35,928 nt of DNA from Nocardia uniformis NBRC 13702 (lineage in GTDB: Bacteria > Actinomycetota > Actinomycetes > Mycobacteriales > Mycobacteriaceae): positions 1 to 35,928 of the forward strand of contig NZ_BDCE01000031.1 of NCBI RefSeq assembly GCF_001613345.1. The letters are read 5' to 3'. The notes under the pieces are model-generated. The model was given only the letters and a program-made list of their open reading frames with translations, was not told the DNA's origin and ran no database searches. Every line of letters begins with the position of its first letter. The first letter of the stretch is position 1. Below, one piece after another: positions 24,807 to 32,554 of this stretch. The position numbers and the translations under genes are program-made.

Positions 24807-25832
24807 GTGCGTACCGGAACTTCGACCGCAGCGGGATTGCTGCTCGGCTTTGCGCTGGATCGCGTGCTCGGGGATCCGCGGCGGTGGCATCCGGTGGCCG
24901 GGTTCGGGTCGGCCGCGACGAAGCTGGAGGCGGGTACCTATCGGGACAGTCGGGCGGCGGGGGTGCTGCACGAGGTTGTGCTGGTGGGGGGCGTCACCGG
25001 GCTGGGTATCGGTGTGCGACGCCTCGTGCGTGGCGGCCCCGCCGATCGGACGCGAATCGGCGGTTTCCGCCGCGATCGGAGTGCGTTCCTCGCCGATGCG
25101 CCTGCGGAATCTCTCCCCGGGCGCGGCACCGGTGACCTGCTACTCACCGCCATCGTCACCTGGACCGTGCTGGGCGGACGCAGCCTCGCACGCACCGGAC
25201 GCGAGATGGCGGATCGGCTCGAATCCGAGGACATCGACGGGGCGCGGGGGCTGCTGCCGTCGCTGTGCGGGCGTGACCCCGAGGTGCTGGACGCGGACGG
25301 ATTGGCTCGCGCCGCCCTGGAATCCATTGCCGAGAACACTTCCGACGCCACGGTGGCCCCGCTGTTCTGGGGCGCGGTGGCCGGCGTCCCCGGCCTGCTC
25401 GCCTACCGCGCGATCAACACCCTCGACGCCATGGTCGGCTACCGCAACGAGCGCTACGGCAACTTCGGCTGGGCCGCCGCCCGCACCGACGACGTCGCCA
25501 ACCTGGCCCCGGCCCGCCTCGCCGGCGCGCTCACCACCGCCCTCGCCCCCATCGTCGGCGGTCGCCCCGCCGATGCCTGGCGCGCCTGGCGACGCGACGC
25601 CTCGAAGCACCCCAGCCCCAATGCCGGCGTGGCCGAATCCACCATGGCCGGTGCCCTCGGCATCCGTCTCGGCGGCCGCACCCAGTACCGCCACGGCATA
25701 GAACTGCGCCCCACCCTCGGCGACGGTCCCACCCCCCAGGTCCCCGACCTCCACCGTGCCGTCACACTCTCCGAAGCCGTCCAACTCGGCGCGGCCCTCA
25801 CCGCCGCCGCCATCGCCTTGTTCCGCCGCTGA
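24807..25832 (+). CDS. cobD: CobD/CbiB adenosylcobinamide-phosphate synthase
   Basis: The 341-residue membrane protein matches CobD/CbiB (Rv2236c): LDRVLGDPRRWHPV at the N-terminus, LARAALESIAENTSDATVAP in the middle, RAINTLDAMVGYRNERYGNF, and HPSPNAGVAESTMAGALGI. It attaches (R)-1-amino-2-propanol or its phosphate to cobyric acid. Several hydrophobic helices are present. GTG 24807 starts the family sequence. The upstream open frame to 24561 runs through the 43-bp repeat array and is not coding. With cobC and the CobC-like phosphatase it gives three late cobalamin genes in one block, although they are not contiguous. Confidence 0.93.
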   Translation: MRTGTSTAAGLLLGFALDRVLGDPRRWHPVAGFGSAATKLEAGTYRDSRAAGVLHEVVLVGGVTGLGIGVRRLVRGGPADRTRIGGFRRDRSAFLADAPAESLPGRGTGDLLLTAIVTWTVLGGRSLARTGREMADRLESEDIDGARGLLPSLCGRDPEVLDADGLARAALESIAENTSDATVAPLFWGAVAGVPGLLAYRAINTLDAMVGYRNERYGNFGWAAARTDDVANLAPARLAGALTTALAPIVGGRPADAWRAWRRDASKHPSPNAGVAESTMAGALGIRLGGRTQYRHGIELRPTLGDGPTPQVPDLHRAVTLSEAVQLGAALTAAAIALFRR

Positions 25833-25921
25833 CCCACTGCCCAACCCTGGCTGGCATCGCCGCGGTCCCCCTCCTGAGCGGTTGGCTTTGCCGGGATCGA
25901 AACCGCGGTGTCGGAGCAGCA

Positions 25922-25994
25922 CCCGGCATGCTTTCGGCCGGGTCCCCTACTCAGAGGGTGGAGTTTCCGGCCATGAGCACGCCCGAATGACGAA
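25922..25994. repeat. Palindromic intergenic element, copy F (decayed)
   Basis: CCCGGCATGCTTTCGGCCGGG and TTTCCGGCCATGAGCACGCC show both arms with several mismatches. It lies downstream of cobD. Confidence 0.7.
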
Positions 25995-26287
25995 GGTGGC
26001 CAGCGACATCGCGACCTCGATCCCCAGTAGCCCGCTGCCGCGCCGCAGTGACCGGCGTCAACCCGCTATCCCGGTCACGGGCTGGAAATTCGGCAGGATC
26101 GCACGGGCTCGGCGGAATAGCTGCTCGCGGCGCTCCTAGCCGCCACTCGGATCGTATGCGCGTGACGTGTCCTCCTGCCCGCGAGCGGCGGAATGTCACA
26201 CCCAGGCGGTCTGTTTCGTCGGTTCAGTGGCATAGGCTCTCCAGGCTCGTCGCCGCATCGGCGACCCGGACGAACGGCAAGGCAGCA
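25995..26287. other. Non-coding stretch upstream of the ECF sigma gene
   Basis: Together with 25833-25921 and copy F this makes a 455-bp gap without a gene. A long frame runs into the sigma gene from 26048, but its first 80 codons do not resemble a protein. Near 26232 GGCATAGGCTCT could hold a -10 for the sigma gene. Nothing else is recognisable. Confidence 0.5.
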
Positions 26288-27235
26288 GTGACCACGGACA
26301 ATCACACCAGTGCACCCGACCCGGCCGAATTGGCTCGGGAGTTCGAGGAGCATCGCGCGTATCTGCGGCGGGTCGCCTACAGCACGCTCGGCAGCCTCAG
26401 CGATGCCGACGATGTGGTGCAGGAGGCGTGGCTGCGGCTGCAGCGGTTCTATGAGACGCGGCCAGACGGCGCGGAGATCGATAATCTGCGCGCCTGGCTG
26501 ACCACTGTCACCGGACGGCTGGCGCTCGACCATCTCGGATCGGCGCGGGCGCGCCGCGAACAGTATGTGGGCGAATGGCTTCCGGAGCCGGAGGTCAGCG
26601 CGTGGGAGGACAATCCGGCCGACAAGATCTCCCAGGACGACCGGGTGACCACCGCGCTGCTGGTGGTGTTGGAATCCCTCTCGCCCGCCGAACGCACCGC
26701 CTTCGTTCTACAGGAGGTGTTCGGCATGACCGGACCGGAGGTCGCCGACGTGGTGGGCCGCACTCCGGCGGCCGTGCGGCAGTTGGCCTCTCGTGCCCGC
26801 AAGCACGTCCAGGAGGGCACCCCGCGCTTCCCGGCCAGTCGCGATGAACATGCCAAGGTGGTGTCGGCCTTCGCGGTGGCCTGGCGCTCCGGTGATCTGA
26901 GCGCACTACTCGGCATGCTCGACCAGGACGTCGTCTTCACGGCCGACGGCGGCGGCAAGGTCATGGCGTTCCTGGAACCGCTGTACGGCGCGGAGACGGT
27001 CGCCGGAACCTTCCTCACCTTCCTCGACAAGGCCAGCGAGGTCGGCGGTGCGTGGGGCCGCATGGTGCAGGTCAATGGTCAGCCCGGCCTGGTGATCTTC
27101 GACGGCAAGAACACCGGGGTGTTCTCCTTCACCGTCGACGAGGGCCGCATCACCAATATCGCCGTGGTCCGCAACCCGGACAAGCTGCGCGACCTCCCGG
27201 TCGATGGCGACCCGGATTGGCCACTGGGCGAATAG
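26288..27235 (+). CDS. ECF41-family RNA polymerase sigma factor
   Basis: The 315-residue SigJ-like sigma factor has region 2 (about 20-85; LSDADDVVQEAWLRL), the linker WLPEP (97-101) and region 4 (about 125-175; LSPAERTAFVLQEVF, RTPAAVRQLASRARKHV). A C-terminal SnoaL-like domain (about 187-315) carries the ECF41 signatures DGGGK (220-224) and NPDKL (296-300). In this family the extension acts as a fused regulator in place of a separate anti-sigma factor. The usual neighbour, a carboxymuconolactone decarboxylase, oxidoreductase or epimerase gene, is not present on either side. GTG 26288 starts the family sequence, with AAGG a few bases upstream. A strong palindromic terminator follows. Confidence 0.92.
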   Translation: MTTDNHTSAPDPAELAREFEEHRAYLRRVAYSTLGSLSDADDVVQEAWLRLQRFYETRPDGAEIDNLRAWLTTVTGRLALDHLGSARARREQYVGEWLPEPEVSAWEDNPADKISQDDRVTTALLVVLESLSPAERTAFVLQEVFGMTGPEVADVVGRTPAAVRQLASRARKHVQEGTPRFPASRDEHAKVVSAFAVAWRSGDLSALLGMLDQDVVFTADGGGKVMAFLEPLYGAETVAGTFLTFLDKASEVGGAWGRMVQVNGQPGLVIFDGKNTGVFSFTVDEGRITNIAVVRNPDKLRDLPVDGDPDWPLGE

Positions 27236-27259
27236 GTTTCACAGCCCGCGCACCTGTGA

Positions 27260-27293
27260 CCGTGCCCCGGAACCGATCGGTTCCGGGGCACGG
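27260..27293. terminator. 34-bp perfect palindrome after the sigma gene
   Basis: CCGTGCCCCGGAACCGA is followed directly by its exact reverse complement, with no spacer. It lies 24 nt after the sigma stop. As RNA it gives a very GC-rich hairpin able to terminate in both directions. A dimeric protein site is possible too. Confidence 0.75.
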
Positions 27294-27325
27294 TGCCGTT
27301 CCATGCAGGCCCCCGCCATCAACAT

Positions 27326-27427
27326 GCGAACCCCGCCGTCCATATTCGAGCCCCGCCGTCCATATACGAGCCCCGTCGAGCCCCGTCACCCCGCATGTGC
27401 GAGGCCCGTCGTCCTGGATATGCGAGC
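27326..27427. repeat. Degenerate ~20-bp tandem array at the edge of copy G
   Basis: Units of the type CGAGCCCCGCCGTCCATAT recur five or six times with period about 20-23 and merge into CGAGCCCCGTCATCCCGG, the left edge of palindromic copy G. This looks like repeated duplication of the element's boundary. Confidence 0.7.
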
Positions 27428-27508
27428 CCCGTCATCCCGGCGTGCTTTTGGCCGGGATCCACTGCTACGGGGTGTGGATTCCGGCCAAAAGCACGCCGGA
27501 ATGACGAG
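27428..27508. repeat. Palindromic intergenic element, copy G (canonical)
   Basis: This is the clearest copy: left arm CCCGTCATCCCGGCGTGC, then TTTTGGCCGGGATCCAC; 13-bp centre; right arm GTGGATTCCGGCCAAAAGC, then ACGCCGGAATGACG. It lies between the convergent sigma stop (27235) and ald stop (27539). Confidence 0.95.
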
Positions 27509-27538
27509 GGAAGCCGAATCCCAGGACGACTGGGAGCG

Positions 27539-28654
27539 CTAGGGCCGGGTTGCCGCTCCGCCGACCGAACCCAGGCCGTGTGCCTGTGCCACCTCCACGG
27601 AGTACAGCTTCCCGGCATCGGCCGTAAGCCCCTGCGCCAAGCCGTGATCCGCGTCGCAGGCCGCGCGCCAGCCCAGATCCGCGATGGCTCGCACATACGG
27701 CAGGGTGGCATTGGTGAGGGCCGCGGTGGCGGTGTGCGGTACCGCGCCGGGCATATTGGCCACACAGTAGAACAGCGAATCCGCCACTCGGAAGGTGGGA
27801 TTCGAGTGCGTGGTCGGATGCGAGCTCTCGAAGCACCCACCCTGGTCGATGGCGATATCGACCAGGACCGACCCGGGCCGCATGCGCGCGACCAGGCTGT
27901 CGGGTACCAACTGCGGTGCGCGAGCACCCGGAACCAGTACCGAGCCGATCACCAGATCCGCTGCCAGTACCGCGTTTTCGACCTCGGAGGCGTTGGATCC
28001 GAGGGTGGTGATGCCACCCGCGAACCGCGCGTCGAGTTCCCGCAGACGCTTCGGATTGGTATCGAGCACGGTGACCCGCGCCCCCATACCCACCGCCACC
28101 GCCGCCGCATTGCTCCCCGCCATCCCGCCGCCGAGCACGACGACATCGGCCCGCCGCACCCCCGGCACCCCGCCGAGCAGCACGCCGGCCCCACCCTGCG
28201 GTGACATCAGGTGATACGCGCCGACCTGGGTGCCGAGCTTGCCCGCCACCTCACTCATGGGCGCGAGCAGCGGCAGCGTCCCGTCGGCGGAGCGCACCGT
28301 CTCATAGGCGATGGCGGTAATACCCGAGTGCAAGATCGCCTCGGTGCATTCGCGGGAGGCCGCCAGATGCAGATAGGTGAACAGCACCTGCCCGGCTCGC
28401 AGGCGCGAATACTCCTCGGCGATCGGTTCTTTCACCTTCAATACCAGTTCGGCGGCACGCCACACATCGTCGGCAGTGGGCAGCAGCCGCACCCCCACGC
28501 CGGTGTATTCCTCGTCCCTGAATCCGGACCCCACCCCCGCACCCGCTTCGACCAGCACCTCGTGTCCGTGGCGCACCAGCTCCCCGGCCCCGGCCGGGGT
28601 GAGCGCCACCCGATACTCCTGCTGCTTGACCTCCCGCGGAACGCCGATCCTCAT
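27539..28654 (-). CDS. ald: Alanine dehydrogenase
   Basis: The 371-residue enzyme has the AlaDH/PNT N-terminal motif MRIGVPREVKQQEYRVALTP with Arg15, catalytic Lys75 (LKVKEP) and His96 (TYLHLAAS), the NAD-binding stretch VVVLGGGMAGSNAA, and DIAIDQGGCFESSHPTTH. The length equals that of M. tuberculosis Ald (Rv2780). It interconverts L-alanine and pyruvate plus ammonia with NAD, and related enzymes reduce glyoxylate. It stands alone: the gene upstream on the same strand is a decayed fragment and the downstream neighbour is convergent. Confidence 0.95.
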   Translation of the reverse strand: MRIGVPREVKQQEYRVALTPAGAGELVRHGHEVLVEAGAGVGSGFRDEEYTGVGVRLLPTADDVWRAAELVLKVKEPIAEEYSRLRAGQVLFTYLHLAASRECTEAILHSGITAIAYETVRSADGTLPLLAPMSEVAGKLGTQVGAYHLMSPQGGAGVLLGGVPGVRRADVVVLGGGMAGSNAAAVAVGMGARVTVLDTNPKRLRELDARFAGGITTLGSNASEVENAVLAADLVIGSVLVPGARAPQLVPDSLVARMRPGSVLVDIAIDQGGCFESSHPTTHSNPTFRVADSLFYCVANMPGAVPHTATAALTNATLPYVRAIADLGWRAACDADHGLAQGLTADAGKLYSVEVAQAHGLGSVGGAATRP

Positions 28655-28843
28655 ACCGCCATCGTGGCCGACTCAGCCCGCACCCGCCATTACCTCCGCA
28701 ATGCGAGTTGCCAGCAAGCAACCGTGCGGCAACGGAGATTCGGAGTCGCACGGGCTTCAGCACCGGCCAACGGACCCCGGCCCGTCTTCGCACCGCCATC
28801 GCACTCGATCCCAAACACAAACCCGTCAAAAATCCGCCACAAA

Positions 28844-28926
28844 CCCGTCATTCCGGCATGCTTTTGGCCGGAATCCACCTCCGTTCAGAACGTGGATCCC
28901 GGCCAAAAGCGCGCCGGGATGACGGA
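28844..28926. repeat. Palindromic intergenic element, copy H (swapped stem bases)
   Basis: The left arm reads ATTCCGG...CCGGAAT and the right arm ATCCCGG...CCGGGAT, the opposite of other copies, where the left arm has CCCGG and the right arm TTCCGG. Pairing inside each arm is therefore kept. AAACCCGTCA occurs twice just upstream (near 28820 and 28841). The rest of the 28655-28976 gap holds nothing else recognisable. Confidence 0.9.
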
Positions 28927-28976
28927 AGTGCCCTCGCGTCAGGATCACTGTGCCCTGTGGTGTCCAGCATTCGCGG

Positions 28977-29174
28977 TCATCCAGTAGCAACCGTCAAGAC
29001 CTCACCCGCAACCGGAATGCGCGGCTGGTCCGCGCGCCCCGCGTAGTCGAAATTGCGCGCCAGATAGTCCAGGGTCTCGGAGAAGTGCGCCCAGCCCTCA
29101 CCGTGCAACGGTACGATCACCGCGTCACCGAGCACCTCGGCGGCCCGCACCGCGCATATGACCGCGGCGCGCAT
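28977..29174 (-). pseudogene. 3' remnant of an MBL-fold metallo-hydrolase gene
   Basis: From about residue VRAAEVLGDAVIVPLHGEGW to the end (AHFSETLDYLARNF...IPVAGEVLTV) the reading matches the C-terminal end of UlaG-type metallo-beta-lactamase-fold hydrolases, including the final metal-site histidine in PLHGEGW. The catalytic HxHxDH part and the whole N-terminal two thirds are missing. Upstream codons (29175-29243) are unrelated. It faces away from the AraC remnant beginning at 29255. Confidence 0.65.
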
Positions 29175-29254
29175 TACCGGACTCTGTCTCGGCTCCTGGG
29201 CGGTCGCCGCCAGCGGGCCGGCCGACGGCGGTGAGGTCACCACCCACCGCCACC

Positions 29255-29389
29255 ATGGATCGCATTGCCGCCGATCCCGGATTGGGCACCGCGGTGAATC
29301 TGCGCCACCACTTCCACCGCGTTCTCGGCGTCACGCCCGCCGCACATCGCGCGGCCTTTCGGTCGACGACGGCCCGGCGCGCGAGCTGA
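29255..29389 (+). pseudogene. 3' remnant of an AraC-family regulator gene
   Basis: A 44-codon frame reads RIAADPGLGTAVNLRHHFHR then VLGVTPAAHRAAFR, the second helix-turn-helix of an AraC/XylS regulator of the FtrA (GlxA) type. The first HTH and the N-terminal domain are gone, and an in-frame stop lies just upstream. With the oppositely facing MBL remnant it marks a deletion that removed the 5' parts of two divergent genes. A hairpin terminator follows. Confidence 0.7.
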
Positions 29390-29414
29390 TCCATACTTCC
29401 GGCTCAGACGGACA

Positions 29415-29459
29415 GGAATCGCACTGAGACGGCAGAATCCCGCCGCCTCATGCGATTCC
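29415..29459 (+). terminator. Hairpin after the AraC remnant
   Basis: GGAATCGCA...TGAG.CGGC pairs with GCCG.CTCA.TGCGATTCC across an 8-nt loop, 25 nt after the remnant's stop. It is probably the original terminator of the lost regulator gene. Confidence 0.6.
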
Positions 29460-29726
29460 GTGAGCACGCAGCCAGTTCGGCCACCACGGCGACCCACCGA
29501 TACGCCACCACCGCGAGTCGGCAAGTAGTACCGCGCTGGCGACCAACACACAGCGGCGGCTCACGACGATTCGGGGCGGACCGGTACAGCGCAGTCGACC
29601 CGGAACGCGGGCGAGCCTGCGCAGCAGCGGCAGCACGCGCGGCCCGGACTACGTCGCCCCACCCCAGCAGCCCGACCTGCGCACCCCGCCCGGTCGCCCG
29701 ACATCCGCTCCGATAGCTTCACCACC
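29460..29726. other. Non-coding stretch upstream of the gamma-carbonic anhydrase gene
   Basis: With the hairpin this completes a 337-bp gap. Short frames exist on both strands (for example 29448-29636 minus, ending NWLRAHGIA) but none has a ribosome-binding site or a recognisable family. It may be further debris of the deletion event next to it. Confidence 0.45.
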
Positions 29727-30242
29727 ATGAAGATTCGTTTGGGCGAGCACGAACCGCAGATCGACGACAGCGCGTGGATCGCGCCGAATGCCACCATTAT
29801 CGGACGCGTAAAGCTCGATGCCGAGGTGAGCATCTGGTATTCGGCGGTATTGCGCGGCGACCTCGAGGACATCACCGTCGGTGCCCGCACCAATATCCAG
29901 GACGGCTGTGTACTGCATGCCGATCCGGGCTTCGCCTGTACCGTGGGCGAGGGAGTTTCGGTGGGGCACAACGCGATTCTGCACGGCTGCACTATCGGCG
30001 ACGATGTGCTGGTCGGTATGGGTGCGACCGTTCTCAATGGTGCGGTAGTCGGCGCGGGCAGCCTGATCGCGGCCAATGCGCTCATTCCGGAGGGGGCGCA
30101 GATTCCACCGAACTCGCTGGTGGCCGGAGTGCCGGGCAAGGTACGCCGGGAGCTGGGCGAGGCCGAGCTGGACCGCATCAAGCTCAATGCCGCGGTGTAC
30201 CTGCACAACATGAGCATGCACCGCGAGGGTCAAGAGATGTGA
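29727..30242 (+). CDS. Gamma-class carbonic anhydrase-like hexapeptide-repeat protein
   Basis: The 171-residue left-handed beta-helix protein has hexapeptide repeats throughout (IAPNATIIGRVKL, GVSVGHNAILHGCTI, GAVVGAGSLIAANALI). The zinc ligands of the gamma-CA/PaaY/YrdA group are in place: His64 (VLHADPG), His81 and His86 (GHNAILHG). A C-terminal helix (RELGEAELDRIKLNAAVYLH) supports the trimer. It may hydrate CO2, although many relatives lack proven activity. ATG 29727 starts the first repeat. Confidence 0.92.
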   Translation: MKIRLGEHEPQIDDSAWIAPNATIIGRVKLDAEVSIWYSAVLRGDLEDITVGARTNIQDGCVLHADPGFACTVGEGVSVGHNAILHGCTIGDDVLVGMGATVLNGAVVGAGSLIAANALIPEGAQIPPNSLVAGVPGKVRRELGEAELDRIKLNAAVYLHNMSMHREGQEM

Positions 30243-30261
30243 CTGAAGGGGGTACGTGATA

Positions 30262-30305
30262 TTCAGCACACTGAACAAGCGACCAATACATGTCGCTGTT
30301 AGCAT
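30262..30305 (+). promoter_or_regulatory. Inverted repeats and -10-like box before the 57-residue ORF
   Basis: TTCAG-CACA-CTGAA (30262-30275) and AGCGAC-N8-GTCGCT (30278-30297) precede TAGCAT (30300-30305). The layout suits an operator overlapping the -35 region of a promoter for the small ORF at 30385, possibly bound by the TetR protein encoded next. This is inference from symmetry and spacing. Confidence 0.4.
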
Positions 30306-30384
30306 CGTGCGCAGCGTTCCCGGCGGCCCGGGCTGTGCCGCCGCTCGCCGGGTGCGCGCATGGGGCTAGCAGGAGGTTTCAACG

Positions 30385-30558
30385 GTGGCGTACGAGCGAG
30401 ACGGTATGCACCGACGGCGAATCAGTGTGGCCGATATAGCGGCCCAGCCGGGGGGCATCGAGGCGCTACAGCGCCGCGTACACGAATTACGTTCCAATGG
30501 AATCGATTTCGCCGCGAATGCGATCGAGCGCGAGATGGCCGCACTCAACGTGTGCTGA
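30385..30558 (+). CDS. 57-residue small protein of unknown function
   Basis: GTG 30385 has a perfect AGGAGG at 30371-30376, 8 nt away. The product is soluble and helical: a basic start (YERDGMHRRRIS), VADIAAQPGGIEALQRRVHE, then LRSNGIDFAANAIEREMAAL and a C-terminal Cys. A leucine- and Arg-rich amphipathic helix in the second half suggests a dimer or a partner-binding protein. I do not recognise a family. It precedes the TetR gene by 125 bp on the same strand, so they could be one operon. Confidence 0.65.
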   Translation: MAYERDGMHRRRISVADIAAQPGGIEALQRRVHELRSNGIDFAANAIEREMAALNVC

Positions 30559-30683
30559 CTCGCCGACCCTCGGAGCCGGTTGATCGACCCCGCGTCCACA
30601 CCCGGGGTGAGTGGTGCGATGAAATAATGACGCTCGCCTTGCCGCATCGACGCGGTCAACCACACCGATCGACTGGAGACTCG

Positions 30684-31304
30684 ATGCCCTCCGTGCCCAG
30701 CATCCTGCAACGCATTCTGGAAAAGCCACGGGCGGACGGTGAACAGCTCCTGGAAAGCGCGCTGTCGGCCTTCCTGGATTTCGGGATCAAGCGGACCAGT
30801 ATGGGCGAGATCGCGCGCCGCGCGGGCATCAGTCCGGCCACCCTCTACCGCCGCTTCGAATCCAAGAACGAACTCGTCGAGGCCGTCAGCGTCCGCGAGG
30901 CCCAACAGCTCGTCGCTGAAATCGATAAGTACACACAGGAATTCGGCACCAGCGACGAGCAGCTGGTGGAAACCTTCGTCGCATTCATCACCGCGATGGC
31001 CCGCAACGAACTTTTGCGGCGCCTGCTGCGCACCGAACCCGATCTGGTGCTGCCGCGCCTCACCACCGAGGGCGGCCCGATCCTCGAGGTCGGACGTGTT
31101 TACCTGGCGGGTAAGCTCCGCGAGCTGCAGGCCGCGAATCCCAGTACCGACTTCGATGCCGACCTGGTCGCGGAGATCATGGCCCGGCTCGCCCTCTCAC
31201 TGGCATTGACACCGGACGGCATCATCCCGCTCGGCAATGAACAGGCCGCCCGCGAATTCGCCCGCCGCACCCTGCTGCCGATGGTGGGCGTCCACCCATC
31301 CTGA
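30684..31304 (+). CDS. TetR/AcrR-family transcriptional regulator
   Basis: The 206-residue protein has an N-terminal TetR HTH (about 18-62: LLESALSAFLDFGIKRTSMG, EIARRAGISPATLYRRFESK) and an all-helical ligand-binding domain. ATG 30684 follows GGAG at 30675-30678. The open frame runs back to 30360 but would cover the 57-residue ORF in another frame and lacks similarity. The stop lies 2 bp from the convergent acyltransferase stop. The ligand is unknown; likely targets are its own promoter region or the divergent or convergent lipid-modifying genes. Confidence 0.9.
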   Translation: MPSVPSILQRILEKPRADGEQLLESALSAFLDFGIKRTSMGEIARRAGISPATLYRRFESKNELVEAVSVREAQQLVAEIDKYTQEFGTSDEQLVETFVAFITAMARNELLRRLLRTEPDLVLPRLTTEGGPILEVGRVYLAGKLRELQAANPSTDFDADLVAEIMARLALSLALTPDGIIPLGNEQAAREFARRTLLPMVGVHPS

Positions 31305-31306
31305 CG

Positions 31307-32554
31307 TTACTGCGACGCCGACCCGGCCACGACGGTGCGCCGCCCGGCGAAGCGCCGCATGATCGGCAGATCCATCCAGTGGTAGAGCGCGGCGGCCGCG
31401 AGCACCGACAGCACCAGGCTCAGCGCGGTGAATCCGGCCCAGCCCCCGATGCCGAATTCCTTGCCGCCAATGAACATTCGGGTGATCAGCACCATGACCG
31501 GAAACTGGATCAGATAGAAGGCATAGGAGATATTGCCCAGCCACACCATGCGCGGGTGGGCATTGAGGCCGCGAATACCTTGCAGATCACGGGCGGCCAT
31601 GGTCGCCACGACGGCGGTCATGGGCGCGAGCAGCAGTGCCGACATCTTGTAGTTGACCGGTACCACCCAGGTGGCGGCGTACGCGATGGTGAGTGCGATC
31701 AGCGGCGGTGCGAGACGGGTACTGCGCCAGCGTCCTTCGAGCACCATGCGCGCGGCGAACACACCGAGGAAGAACTCCGGCAGTCGTGAGGCCGGGAAGT
31801 TGTAGCTGAGCCAGTAGGACGGGGAGACCGGAATATCCGGCTGCCGGAACCACGCCTGTGCGGCGTGCAGTTCGAAGAACGGGGAGGCATCACCCGGAAC
31901 CAGCCGGGGCGCAAAGGCATTGGCGATCCCCTTCGGGCCCGGCACCCACAGGTAGTAGGCGGTATGCAGGGCCAGAATGGCGAGCATCAGCAGTCCGGCC
32001 GCCAACAGCAGGCGCTGGGTCGGAACCCTGCGCACGAGCGGCAGCAGCAGTGGAAAGCTCAGGTAGAACAGCATTTCCGAGGCCAGTGACCACGCGGGTA
32101 CATTGAGTCCGCCCACGGTGGTCCACTTCGGCACCCAGGTGTGCACCAGCAGCAGATTCGGTGCCCAGACGACCAGCCGGGACAGCGGCACCCCCGCCGC
32201 CAGAATGAAGACCGCCGCCGCCAGCAGATGCGTCGGATAGATCTTCAGCACTCGACGGCGATAGAACCCGCGCACCGACATCCCGGGCCGGAACGACCAG
32301 TAGATGATGAAGCCGGACAGGACGAAGAAGAAGGTGACCCCGGCGGCCCCCAACTGCATGGGCACCCACTGGTGGATCTGCCGGAACAGTTCGGACTTCT
32401 GGAACGGGTAGACCGGCAGAAAGACCAAGGCGTGCAGGACGAATACCGCGAAGGCCGCCCACCAGCGTCCGCCGGTCAGCGAGGGTAACGCCGGCCGCTT
32501 CTGCTCGTCGGCGACGATTCCCGCGGACCCCACCGCGGGTGCCACCTCGACCAT
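31307..32554 (-). CDS. Acyltransferase-3 (OafA/YrhL-type) membrane protein
   Basis: The 415-residue protein has about ten transmembrane helices and the AT3 signature near the first helix (Arg30 and His41 in GGRWWAAFAVFVLH), then FFFVLSGFIIYWS, FYRRRVLKIYPTH and NVPAWSLASEMLFYL. AT3 proteins move acetyl or other acyl groups across the membrane onto sugars or cell-envelope lipids. Many carry a fused SGNH domain. Here the SGNH protein is a separate gene just upstream, and the start codon overlaps its stop by one base (TGATG at 32554), so the two are probably partners. Confidence 0.92.
   Translation of the reverse strand: MVEVAPAVGSAGIVADEQKRPALPSLTGGRWWAAFAVFVLHALVFLPVYPFQKSELFRQIHQWVPMQLGAAGVTFFFVLSGFIIYWSFRPGMSVRGFYRRRVLKIYPTHLLAAAVFILAAGVPLSRLVVWAPNLLLVHTWVPKWTTVGGLNVPAWSLASEMLFYLSFPLLLPLVRRVPTQRLLLAAGLLMLAILALHTAYYLWVPGPKGIANAFAPRLVPGDASPFFELHAAQAWFRQPDIPVSPSYWLSYNFPASRLPEFFLGVFAARMVLEGRWRSTRLAPPLIALTIAYAATWVVPVNYKMSALLLAPMTAVVATMAARDLQGIRGLNAHPRMVWLGNISYAFYLIQFPVMVLITRMFIGGKEFGIGGWAGFTALSLVLSVLAAAALYHWMDLPIMRRFAGRRTVVAGSASQ

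Noticed and set aside
27428..27508. Palindromic elements as tRNA genes or phage attachment sites
   Set aside because: No cloverleaf with TTC loop or anticodon arm, no integrase, and the same sequence recurs many times within 36 kb.
29448..29636. 62-codon minus-strand ORF between the AraC remnant and the carbonic anhydrase gene
   Set aside because: No ribosome-binding site, no family, and Arg/Trp-rich composition typical of a chance frame.
30360..30683. Extended N-terminus of the TetR regulator
   Set aside because: ATG 30684 has its own ribosome-binding site, the extension has no similarity, and another frame there holds the 57-residue ORF with AGGAGG.
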